Assembly: GCF_000091305.1 (NCBI RefSeq)
Contig: NC_013929.1
Location: forward strand, 1,674,001-1,738,000
Direction of reading: 5' to 3'
Length of the DNA: 64,000 bases
Source of the DNA: Streptomyces scabiei 87.22
GTDB taxonomy: Bacteria > Actinomycetota > Actinomycetes > Streptomycetales > Streptomycetaceae
The position numbers were made by a program, and so were the translations under genes. Shown piece after piece: positions 26,619 to 34,324 of this stretch; position 1 is the first letter of the stretch, and every line of letters begins with the position of its first letter. The notes beneath the pieces are model-generated. The model searched no databases. It saw only the letters and a list, made by a program, of their open reading frames with translations, and was not told where the DNA came from.

Positions 26619-27784
26619 GGCAGCAGCCGATCGGTGGTCTCCTCCCGCGACTTCTTCAGAAAGGCGACGAAGTCGCTGCCGCCGGTTCCCTTGGCGGTCT
26701 CCTGGTCGCTCTGGAACCGCTTGATGTAGCGCCCGGTGATGCCGATGTGCTGGGCCCGGAGCCGGACCAGGGCGTCCACCGCCGCGTTGTACGCGTCGCC
26801 GAGCCGTGGGTGGGTGCCGCGGTTGCGCTCGACGCATTCACGGACCGAGGGACCGGCCTCGAGATCCTCCAGGAAGCGACGGTGCGGCGCGGGCATGTAT
26901 GCGCGCATGCCGGTCAGGAATCCCGCCGTCATCCCGTGCGGGTGCGGTATGTCGAGTCCGGCGTCGAAGGCCTGGATGAGGGAGCTCTGTGCGGCGCTCC
27001 CGCCGGCCAGCACCAGCGGTTCCCGGTCCACGCCCTCGAAGCGCAGCCCCGGCGCGGACCATCCCGTGAGGAACGGCCTGATGCGATGGTAGAAGACGTA
27101 GTGATCGCACCAGCGCTCGACGTCGAGGAAAGCGTCGGTGACCTTGTCGACGACATCGCGGATACCGAGCAGCGCCTCGGTGAGACCGCCTTGGTCCTCG
27201 GCCGCCGCCGCGTGCTGGGCCCTCACGAGCAGGGGCAGCCCGGGAGCGCCGGCGAGTTCGACGCCCACCGTCGCCAGATAGAACCACTTCTCGTCGACGC
27301 CGCCGAGAAACGTCACCTGGGTGTCGATGTTCGACATGCTCAGCGGTTCGTCGGCGTCGATGCGCCGCCAGTTGTGGAGCACGATGGAGGCGTGGGAGAT
27401 GATCGGCGCCCGGTCCAGGGCTTCGGCGAGCGCGTGGAGCGGTTGCGCCAACGGCGCCGGAAGCGTGTCCGCGGGTGTGTCGGTGGCCCACACGTACGCG
27501 TTCGCGAGAGAGCACAACAGCAGCATGGCCCGTTCCTGCTCCCCGCTGGAGTGCAGCCGGTCCGGTGCGAGGACGGGCAGCGATTCGACCGCCGGGCGCA
27601 TCCGCCCTGTCATGATCAGGGCCGCGATGTTCCGCGCGAGCCGCTCCCACGGTTCGTAGTACGCCGGCAGCGCGTCCACCGGGTCCTCGGCGGGCACGAA
27701 CCCGTGCACGGCATCGATGGCGTACTCGCCCAGCGCGGCCACTCGGGGCCGGGGAGCGCGTATGCGCGTCGTTTCAGGGATCAC
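26615..27784 (-). CDS. Indoleamine 2,3-dioxygenase family protein
   Basis: The 389-residue protein is a heme dioxygenase of the IDO family, opening the indole ring of tryptophan to N-formylkynurenine. Diagnostic elements include TFLGGVDEKWFYLATVGVE, FYHRIRPFLTGW (R236 aligns with the substrate-binding Arg of human IDO1), GGSAAQSSLIQAFDAGL, the proximal heme ligand H346 in LRAQHIGIT, and GTGGSDFVAFLKKSREET. Start GTG 27784 is preceded by GAGGAGGA; residues upstream are non-family. Most bacteria use tryptophan 2,3-dioxygenase (TDO) instead. It heads the operon, 100 bases after the regulator. Confidence 0.93.
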   Translation of the reverse strand: MIPETTRIRAPRPRVAALGEYAIDAVHGFVPAEDPVDALPAYYEPWERLARNIAALIMTGRMRPAVESLPVLAPDRLHSSGEQERAMLLLCSLANAYVWATDTPADTLPAPLAQPLHALAEALDRAPIISHASIVLHNWRRIDADEPLSMSNIDTQVTFLGGVDEKWFYLATVGVELAGAPGLPLLVRAQHAAAAEDQGGLTEALLGIRDVVDKVTDAFLDVERWCDHYVFYHRIRPFLTGWSAPGLRFEGVDREPLVLAGGSAAQSSLIQAFDAGLDIPHPHGMTAGFLTGMRAYMPAPHRRFLEDLEAGPSVRECVERNRGTHPRLGDAYNAAVDALVRLRAQHIGITGRYIKRFQSDQETAKGTGGSDFVAFLKKSREETTDRLLP

Positions 27785-27884
27785 TGCGCTTCCTCCTCGT
27801 GCGTCTCCACGAGGCTGCCCTTCCCACGAGCTGGGGCATATGGACGCCGGCACGAACTCGGCGCCCTCCGATTGGGCTCGGGCA

Positions 27885-29000
27885 CTATGACGTCGCGGTG
27901 TCGTCGCCCCTCAGGAAGCTCTCCAGGCCCGGGGTCAGGCCCGCCACCTGCCCGGGCACGAGCCGGTACAGGACGTAGTAGCCCTCGCGGCGGCGCTCCA
28001 GCAGGCCCGCGTCCGCCAGCACGCGCAGGTGCTTGGACAGGGCGGCCTCGCTGACGCCGACGAGCGGGGCCAGTTCCTGGGTGCTGCGTGGGCGTTCGGC
28101 GATCAGCCGGAGGGCACGCAGCCGGGTGTCGTCGGCGAGCGCCCGCAACGTGCCGACGAGCTGGGTGGGTGGAATCCTTGGGCGGGCTTCCCGGGCGATG
28201 GAGGAGACCGGGAAGACGAGGCCGAGAGGCCACGGACCGTCGCAGTTGACGCGTACGTGCGGCCACACATAGGCGCTGGGGGCGAGTACGAGAGTGTCGT
28301 CCGGACCGATGGCGACCTCGTGATCGTGCGGTCGCTCCAGCCAGAAGCGTTCGGTCTGAGGATCGCTGCGCACCTCCGGCCACAGGCCGCGCAGCATCCC
28401 GTACAGACCGCGCTGCTCGATCTGGTGCCCGGCCTCGCTGACGCCGGCGGCGAGTTCGGGTTCGAGCCGTGCCCATTCCTCCTCGAACGCCTCCCGCCAG
28501 TAGCGCTCCAGCATGCTCAGGAACCGTTCGAGCAGCGCGCGGGGGTCGTCGAGGAGCATCGCGACGATGGCGTCGTCGCTCTCCCGTGCGAGCCGCTCCC
28601 GCAGCAGCCGACGTACGTCCGGTTCGTCCAGCACGTGCGGATCCCTGCCCTGGCCGCCGCCCGGCCAGGGCGTGAGCAGCGGGATGGCGAACTCCAGCCG
28701 GACCAGCTCCGGATCCGCCGTGCGCAGGGCGGCCAGCTCGTCGGCGAAGTCAGTCAGTCCGCCGGTCGGCTGCGGAAAGAGGAACTCAGGGAAGTACGAG
28801 CGCACCGCGTAGGAGAACGCCTCGATCTCCCGCTTCAGCGCCGGGGACAGCTTGCGCATGGCACGCACCCAACCGTGCTGGACGGGGTGGTGCTTGGGCT
28901 CCACCAGCACATGGAGACTCAGTACGGCTTCCATCGTCGGCGAGTAGGCGAACCCCACCCGCTCCGCACCAGTGGCCGGAATCCGGAACACGATCGTCAT
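27885..29000 (-). CDS. DUF5937/ArsR-type winged-helix regulator
   Basis: The 371-residue protein has an N-terminal DUF5937-like domain (VGFAYSPTMEAVLSLHVLVEP at 15-35, then YFPEFLFPQPTG) and an ArsR-like winged helix near residues 280-350 (DTRLRALRLIAERP, then VGVSEAALSKHLRVLADAGL and RREGYYVLYRL). This architecture is common in actinobacteria. It is read toward the tryptophan operon, so it could control that operon and itself; the ligand is unknown. GAGGA lies about 10 bases before ATG 29000. Confidence 0.85.
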   Translation of the reverse strand: MTIVFRIPATGAERVGFAYSPTMEAVLSLHVLVEPKHHPVQHGWVRAMRKLSPALKREIEAFSYAVRSYFPEFLFPQPTGGLTDFADELAALRTADPELVRLEFAIPLLTPWPGGGQGRDPHVLDEPDVRRLLRERLARESDDAIVAMLLDDPRALLERFLSMLERYWREAFEEEWARLEPELAAGVSEAGHQIEQRGLYGMLRGLWPEVRSDPQTERFWLERPHDHEVAIGPDDTLVLAPSAYVWPHVRVNCDGPWPLGLVFPVSSIAREARPRIPPTQLVGTLRALADDTRLRALRLIAERPRSTQELAPLVGVSEAALSKHLRVLADAGLLERRREGYYVLYRLVPGQVAGLTPGLESFLRGDDTATS

Positions 29001-29092
29001 GACCCGTCATCCTCTACCGGGCAACGGCCGCGGGCACGCCGTATCTCGCCGTGCCTACCCCGACATGCTGAGCGTATGCAGGACGGCGTCCG

Positions 29093-29209
29093 CTGGCCGT
29101 GCCGGTCTCCCGCAGCACCGCGCTGCGCCATCTGCGGCACTTGCCACTGCCACAGCAGGTGGTCCCGAGGGTGATCGGCGTGGACGGAGCCGCGGCCGCC
29201 GCGCGCTGA
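29093..29209 (+). pseudogene. ISL3-type transposase fragment
   Basis: Thirty-eight codons resemble the middle of ISL3-family transposases: VPVSRSTALRHLRHLPLP followed by VPRVIGVD, which in full-length proteins is just before the first catalytic Asp (IGVDDFA). The frame ends at 29209 and the rest of the gene is absent on both sides, so this is a dead remnant. Confidence 0.65.
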
Positions 29210-29218
29210 GCAAGCCGC

Positions 29219-29340
29219 ATGGCCGGCTCCGACGGCCACTGGGACGGCTCAGCCTGCGTCGACGCCACCGTCATCGGTACCTACGCCAAGGGGCTCGCCC
29301 CGGACAGCCCTCCAGCGACCCGGATGTCGCCTGGTACCTG
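29219..29340 (+). pseudogene. Transposase-like fragment with frameshift
   Basis: DGHWDGSACVDATVIGTYAKG (first 20 residues quoted in part) reads from 29219; a one-frame shift near 29300 then gives SSDPDVAWYLR. Both pieces look like consecutive parts of an actinobacterial DDE-type transposase, but the match is from memory and modest. No catalytic core or terminal repeats remain. Confidence 0.4.
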
Positions 29341-29457
29341 AGGCCGACCGCGAAGCTCTTCGACCTGGTCGTCGTCGACGAGGCCAGTCAGTGCTCCATC
29401 GCTTCGGTCCTGCCGCTGCTGTTCCGCGCTCGGCGGGCCTTGATCATCGGTGATCCG
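29341..29457 (+). pseudogene. SF1 helicase fragment (Walker B region)
   Basis: The frame carries LFDLVVVDEASQ, then IASVLPLLFRARRALIIGDP, the Walker B (DEASQ) and following GDP motif of superfamily 1 DNA/RNA helicases such as those in defence and mobile-element proteins. The Walker A part and everything beyond the GDP motif are missing, so only a splinter of the gene survives. Confidence 0.65.
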
Positions 29458-30073
29458 GACATTGACCAGCCGGGACAAGGCAAAAACCAAGACCGTCGAC
29501 TACCACTACCGCCCGCAGTTCTTCGCCGAGGTCTGGAAGCCAGGCGAATCCTCGCGCGTCTTCCCGATCGCCTGCAAAGGCAACCACAGTGACCGGCAGA
29601 AGGCATACGGGCAACTCGCCTCCGCAGCGGTCCATGCGGACGGGGTGCACATCGGAGCCTGGAACGAGACCCCGGCCCCGCTGTTCAGCACGGAAATCTC
29701 CCTGGGCGACCCGCTCACCGTTCACGCCCTGCACGCCGACGGCCCCGGCGGCTGGCTGCACATCCCGGACGGCACCCCCGCCACAGACATCGGCCTGCCC
29801 CTGGAGAACAAAAACCCGACCATAGACATCGTGAAGCCAAGTAAGGGCAAGGACCCCGGCTCCTCCGAGCCCGGATGCCAGGTCCGCCCCGACGACTACC
29901 AATGGTTCCAGCGTGCCCTGGCCCGGGTTGGCGCCGCCGGCCTCACGGCCTTCGCCGGCGACGGCGAATCCACCGCCGCGCTGCTTACCACACGTCAGGG
30001 CAGCGACTTCTTCCAAGGCTTCGCCCACGTCAACCTGAACACCGCTTCCCTGTGCGGTGATCGACTCCAATGA
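29450..30073 (+). pseudogene. Hypothetical protein remnant
   Basis: A 207-codon frame (from a GTG at 29450) has natural-looking protein sequence from about YHYRPQFFAEVWKPGES to SDFFQGFAHVN, including DYQWFQRALARVGAAGLTAFAGDGES. I recognise no family. The beginning overlaps the helicase splinter in another frame and the end is abrupt (LNTASLCGDRLQ), so it is probably the middle of a larger gene. No ribosome site is seen. It could still be expressed, but the setting argues for decay. Confidence 0.45.
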
Positions 30074-30807
30074 TCTCCTCCTCGGTCCTCACCCGGCCAA
30101 GAGCACAAGCCGGGTGATCAAGACACCTGAACGATCACGCGTCTGTCAGTGGGGAGATCTCGTGTCCGCGAGCGGGGAGACGATCAGACCACCTGCAGGG
30201 AACTTCGCATTTCCGCCGCCAACAGGGGCGAGCCCACCCGTTCACGGCGGTCCTCACCACATCAGCTTGCCCCGCCCCGCTGCCCAACCCGCTTCTGCGA
30301 GGAAACCAACAGCTGTGCCAGGCAGCCGTCCACCTCTCCCCACGCGGATTGATTCCGTCTGCCACCTTCCTGACCTGCGATAACCCAGCCAGGTGCGCCA
30401 AGGCGGGCCGATTCGACCCGGATTCGACCCGGCACGCCCTTGCGGCAGCGTTGACCAGTCTTGAACTGCGAGAATGCAAATTCTGCCGGTGTACCACTCA
30501 AGAACGGGCAAGAAAAAGGTGCGTTCACCAACGTAAGTCCCGCTTCCGGACAATCTCGGCATCACTACGATCAGACGTGGTCGCCAAATCCATCAGCGGC
30601 TGCCTCAGGAGCGAACCACCCAGCGGCGGTGCTCCGCAGCCCCTGCCAGTGATGAGCAAGGCACCTGACAAGGCCCTGACCAGCTCGTTTACAGAGAAAC
30701 TTCCGCCTGGCAGAAGCCGCCTTGCGCGGCCACCCCAGCCGTCAGGACCCTGAGTCCAACCACGGCACGCGGGGCGACGACGCCCCGCCGACAGGGACGG
30801 GAACCCC
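30074..30807. other. Gene-free stretch beside the mobile-element scar
   Basis: These 734 bases contain no supportable gene on either strand. They hold an 11-base direct repeat (ATTCGACCCGG at 30411-30421 and 30422-30432) and otherwise look like decayed sequence plus the promoter region of the Rieske oxygenase gene. Confidence 0.5.
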
Positions 30808-31872
30808 ATGCCTCACATGACCGCCTTCGCCAGGAACCAGTGGTACGTCGCCGCCTACGCCGAGGAGGTCGGGCGGGAACTGCTCGGACGGACGATCCTG
30901 GGTGAGCCGCTGGTGTTCTACCGGACCGAGGAGGAGGGGACCCCGGTGGCGCTGCACGACCGGTGCGTGCACCGCCGGTACCCGCTGTCGAAGAGCGGGC
31001 TGGACGGGGACCGGATCGTGTGCGGCTACCACGGGTTCACGTACGACACGACGGGTGCGTGCGTGTACGTGCCGGGGCAGAAGCGGATCCCGCGCACGGC
31101 GCGCGTGGCCTCGTACCCCGTGGTCGAGCAGGACTCGCTGATCTGGGTCTGGATAGGCGACCCGGCGCTCGCCGACCCGCAGACCATCCCGCGCGCCCGG
31201 CACCTGGCGGCTCCCGGCTGGACCACCGTGCGCGGCATGGAGCCGATCGACGCGGACTACGGGCTCCTCGTCGACAACCTGCTCGACCTGTCCCACGAGA
31301 CCTATCTGCACGGCGGTTACATCGGCACCCCCGAGGTCGCCGAGACGCCGATCACGACCGAGGTCGACGAGGGCGCGGGCGTGGTGCGGGTGAGCCGGCA
31401 CATGGACGACGCGGAGTGCCCGCCGTTCTACGCGAGGTCGACCGGCATCGAGGGGCGGATCACCCGCTGGCAGGACATCGAGTACTTCGCGCCCTGCCTG
31501 TACCTGCTGCACAGCCGGATCGCCCCCGTGGGCGTGCTCCCCGAGGCCGACGGCAGCGACCCGAACGGCTTCCACACCGAGATCACGTACGCGATCACCC
31601 CGTCCTCGGACGGCAAGGTGTACGACTTCTGGATGGTCTCGCGGGACTGGGCGACCGAGAGCGACGAGGTCACCGAGTTCCTCCGGGGCAACAACCACAC
31701 GGTCGTCATGCAGGACGTCGTGGCGCTGAACCTGCTGCAGGAGACGCTGGGCTCGGAGCGCACCGGCTACCAGGAGCTGAGCATCAACATCGACACCGGC
31801 GGTCTGGCCGCGCGCCGCATCCTGGCACGGCTGGTCGAGCAGGGCGAGAAGCCGGTGGAGAAGGTCCTGTGA
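30808..31872 (+). CDS. Rieske non-heme iron oxygenase (VanA-like)
   Basis: The 354-residue protein is the terminal oxygenase of a VanA-type Rieske system. The [2Fe-2S] ligands are C53, H55, C72 and H75 (DRCVHRRYPL, VCGYHGF). The catalytic iron site is D160, H163 and H168 in DNLLDLSHETYLH, with a later Asp in VVMQDVVAL. VanA-type enzymes demethylate vanillate or hydroxylate related aromatics; the substrate is not fixed by sequence. GGGACGG precedes ATG 30808. It is translationally coupled to a 60-residue protein and then to its reductase. Confidence 0.92.
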   Translation: MPHMTAFARNQWYVAAYAEEVGRELLGRTILGEPLVFYRTEEEGTPVALHDRCVHRRYPLSKSGLDGDRIVCGYHGFTYDTTGACVYVPGQKRIPRTARVASYPVVEQDSLIWVWIGDPALADPQTIPRARHLAAPGWTTVRGMEPIDADYGLLVDNLLDLSHETYLHGGYIGTPEVAETPITTEVDEGAGVVRVSRHMDDAECPPFYARSTGIEGRITRWQDIEYFAPCLYLLHSRIAPVGVLPEADGSDPNGFHTEITYAITPSSDGKVYDFWMVSRDWATESDEVTEFLRGNNHTVVMQDVVALNLLQETLGSERTGYQELSINIDTGGLAARRILARLVEQGEKPVEKVL

Positions 31873-32051
31873 GCACCTCCCCCGCGTTCGGTACCGGAGA
31901 GGTCTACCGCATCGACTGGCTGCCGGGCACGGACATCCTGCACGGCACCTGTCACTGCGGGCGCGAACACACGTCGCAGGACCCCATCGAGATGTGGGAG
32001 TGGATGCTCGCCCACCCCCGAGGACACGAGCCGCAAGGGAACCCCTCATGA
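31869..32051 (+). CDS. Small Cys/His protein between oxygenase and reductase
   Basis: The 60-residue frame starts at GTG 31869 overlapping the oxygenase stop (GTGA) and ends overlapping the reductase ATG (ATGA), so it is fully embedded in the coupled operon. It contains HGTCHCGREHTSQDP (C-x-C plus two histidines, a possible metal site) and WEWMLAHPRGHEP. I do not recognise a named family. It could be a third component, a metal chaperone or a stability factor of the oxygenase. The tight coupling makes it a real gene rather than a chance frame. Confidence 0.78.
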   Translation: MSTSPAFGTGEVYRIDWLPGTDILHGTCHCGREHTSQDPIEMWEWMLAHPRGHEPQGNPS

Positions 32052-33013
32052 CCCCGCCCCCTTCGCCGTCTCCCTCGTCGCCCCAGTACGAGGCCGAACT
32101 GGTCGTCGACAGCCGGGAGTTCGCGGCCGACGGCGTGCTCGCCCTCACGCTGCGGCATCCGCTCGGCGAGGAACTCCCGGCCTGGGAGCCGGGCGCGCAC
32201 GTCGACGTGCTGCTCGGTCCCGGGCTGGAGCGGCAGTACTCGCTGTGCGGCGACCCGGCGGACCGCGGGGTCTGGCGGATCGGTGTCCTGCGCGAGCCCG
32301 ACGGACGCGGCGGATCGGCCTACGTGCACACGGAGTTGGCACAGGGCGACAAGGTCCGGGTCCGGGGGCCCCGCAACAACTTCGCCCTGGAACCGGTGCC
32401 CCGCTACCGGTTCGTGGCCGGCGGCATCGGCATCACCCCCATCCTGCCGATGCTGGCCGCGGCAGAGGCGGCGGGCGCGCGGTGGACCCTGCTGTACGGC
32501 GGGCGCAGCCGTGACTCCATGGCGTTCCGGGAGGAGTTGGCCAGGTACGGGGACCGGGTCACCGTCGCCCCGCAGGACGAGACCGGGCTGCTCGACCTCG
32601 GGTCCGTACTGGACGGGCTGCCCGAGGACACGCTCGTCTACTGCTGCGGGCCGGGAGCGCTGCTCGACGCGGTCGAGGAGCGGTGCCCGGGGAAGGCGCT
32701 GCGGGTCGAGCGGTTCCGGCCGAAGGAGCAGGAGACGGGCCCCGACGGCGAGTTCGAGGTCGTCCTGGAGCGGACCGGGAAGACCGTCACGGTGCCCGTC
32801 GGGGTCTCCGTCCTCGACACCGTGCGGGCCGCCGGGGTCGAGGTGCTCTACTCCTGCGCGGAGGGCACCTGCGGGACGTGCGAGACGGACGTCCTGGAGG
32901 GCACCCCGGACCACCGCGACTCGGTGCTGAGCGACGAGGAGCGCGAGGCCGGGGAGACCATGCTCATCTGCGTGTCCCGGTGCCGGGGGTCACGGCTGGT
33001 GCTCGACCTGTAG
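32048..33013 (+). CDS. VanB-like oxygenase reductase (FMN, NAD, [2Fe-2S])
   Basis: The 321-residue reductase carries electrons from NAD(P)H to the Rieske oxygenase. It shows the flavin-binding RQYSLCG around residue 62, the NAD domain with GGIGITPILPML and YCCGPGALLD, and a C-terminal plant-type ferredoxin domain with the cysteine cluster CAEGTCGTC and a later ICVSRC. The order FMN, NAD, ferredoxin is that of phthalate dioxygenase reductase and VanB. ATG 32048 overlaps the small gene's stop. The stop TAG is formed by the first bases of the inverted repeat at 33011. Confidence 0.93.
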   Translation: MTPPPSPSPSSPQYEAELVVDSREFAADGVLALTLRHPLGEELPAWEPGAHVDVLLGPGLERQYSLCGDPADRGVWRIGVLREPDGRGGSAYVHTELAQGDKVRVRGPRNNFALEPVPRYRFVAGGIGITPILPMLAAAEAAGARWTLLYGGRSRDSMAFREELARYGDRVTVAPQDETGLLDLGSVLDGLPEDTLVYCCGPGALLDAVEERCPGKALRVERFRPKEQETGPDGEFEVVLERTGKTVTVPVGVSVLDTVRAAGVEVLYSCAEGTCGTCETDVLEGTPDHRDSVLSDEEREAGETMLICVSRCRGSRLVLDL

Positions 33014-33177
33014 GGCCCTTCTGGCGGATCTCCGCGGCGTCGCGACGCCCGGCACGCCCTCTCGCCGCACCGGGCGAAAGACCGAGTACGTCCAGTACGA
33101 GGTCTTCCGCCCGGCACGCCGAGAGCACGCACCGAACGCCGCTCCTTCTCCCACGGAGATCCGTCAGAAGGGCCCTA
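33011..33177. repeat. 167-bp MITE-like inverted repeat and hairpin element
   Basis: The ends, 33011-33034 (TAGGGCCCTTCTGGCGGATC plus four bases) and 33154-33177, are 24-base inverted repeats with one mismatch (G opposite T). Inside, GCGGCGT (33034-33040) pairs with ACGCCGC (33136-33142), and a 14-base stem with one mismatch (33070-33083 with 33101-33114) forms a central hairpin. TA at both ends fits a TA target duplication, as for IS630/Tc1-type MITEs. It supplies the vanB-like stop and the last four codons and stop of the IclR gene, and can terminate both. Confidence 0.75.
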
Positions 33178-34003
33178 GCGGCGCGGCCACCGCGCGTGCC
33201 CGGCCGCCGGCGGTCCCCGTCGCACGCAGGTCGGCCTCGATCCGGGCGACCGCGGCCAGCAGGTGGGGCAGCAGGTCCCGGCGTACCGACTCCACCGAGG
33301 TGCGGCCGGCGTGGACGGGGATGTTCACGCCGGCCACCACCTCGCCGTGGCGGTCGCGCACGGGGGCGGCGACGGATCGCAGGCCCTCCTCCAGTTCCTG
33401 GTCGACGACGGCGTACCCCTGCCGGCGCACCCGGCGCAGCTCGGTCCTGAGCCGGTCGGCGGAGGTGAGGGTGCGCCGGGTCAGGGGCACGAGGTCGGCG
33501 CGGGCGAGACGGGCGTCGATCTCCTCGTCCGGCAGATGCGCGAGGACCACCCGGCCGACGGAGGTGACGTGGGCCGGGAAACGGGTGCCCACGGTGATCG
33601 TCGCCGTCATGATGCGGCGCGCGCCGACCCTCGCCACGTACACGATGTCGTCGCCGTCGAGGACGCACAGCGAGGACGACTCCCCGACCTGCGCGACGAG
33701 CCGCTCCAGATGGGGCAGGGCGAGATCGGGGAGGGTGACGCCCGACAGGTACGCGTAGCCGAGTTCGAGCACGCGCGGGGTCAGTCGGAACAGCCGGCCG
33801 TCGGTGTGGACGTAGCCGAGGTCGACGAGCGTGAGCAGGAAGCGGCGGGCGGCGGCCCGGGTCAGCTCGCAGGTGCGCGCGACCTCGCTCAGCGTCAGTG
33901 CGGGATGCTCGGCGTCGAAGGCGCGGACGACCGCGAGGCCGCGCTCGAAGGACCGGACGAAGTGCGGTGCGCGGGCTGCGCCGAGCCGGTCTCGATCGGG
34001 CAT
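33164..34003 (-). CDS. IclR-family transcriptional regulator
   Basis: The 279-residue protein has an N-terminal winged helix (ALTLSEVARTCELTRAAARRF near residue 35-55, then VHTDGRLFRLTPRVLELG) and an IclR effector domain (LCVLDGDDIVYVARVGA, EEGLRSVAAPVRD, VVAGVNIPVHAGR). It resembles PcaR/PobR-type regulators of aromatic acid catabolism. GGAGG lies about 8 bases before ATG 34003. It is divergent from the ABC importer and convergent with the Rieske genes, so it probably controls one or both. Its last residues, LGPF, come from the inverted-repeat element. Confidence 0.88.
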   Translation of the reverse strand: MPDRDRLGAARAPHFVRSFERGLAVVRAFDAEHPALTLSEVARTCELTRAAARRFLLTLVDLGYVHTDGRLFRLTPRVLELGYAYLSGVTLPDLALPHLERLVAQVGESSSLCVLDGDDIVYVARVGARRIMTATITVGTRFPAHVTSVGRVVLAHLPDEEIDARLARADLVPLTRRTLTSADRLRTELRRVRRQGYAVVDQELEEGLRSVAAPVRDRHGEVVAGVNIPVHAGRTSVESVRRDLLPHLLAAVARIEADLRATGTAGGRARAVAAPLGPF

Positions 34004-34324
34004 CGTCGCCTCCAGGAAGACGCGTCACGGACCGCGGGGAGCACGGCACCGGGCACCGGGCCGAGCGCCGCGCGCCGATCCGCACCGGATCCGCACACGA
34101 GCAGCACGCACGAAGCACGGGCACCGCACGGACGAGGCACCGCACCCGCGTACCGTACGCACGACGGTGCGTGGTGCGCACGCTAGGAGCACACTTCTGC
34201 AACTGTCAACGGGCTTGCGGGGTAAGGGCATTGACCCACAACCGGAGGCGTTCTACCTTCCCGCTGAGCACTTCTGTGCGGTGTGCGCACAGCCTGTCGA
34301 GGAGCGTTCCCACCAGGGGGAGTC

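Noticed and set aside
30405..30440. On the minus strand, GGGTCGAATCCGGGTCGAATC resembles a tRNA T-arm
   Set aside because: It is an 11-base direct repeat; no acceptor stem, anticodon arm or CCA end can be folded around it.
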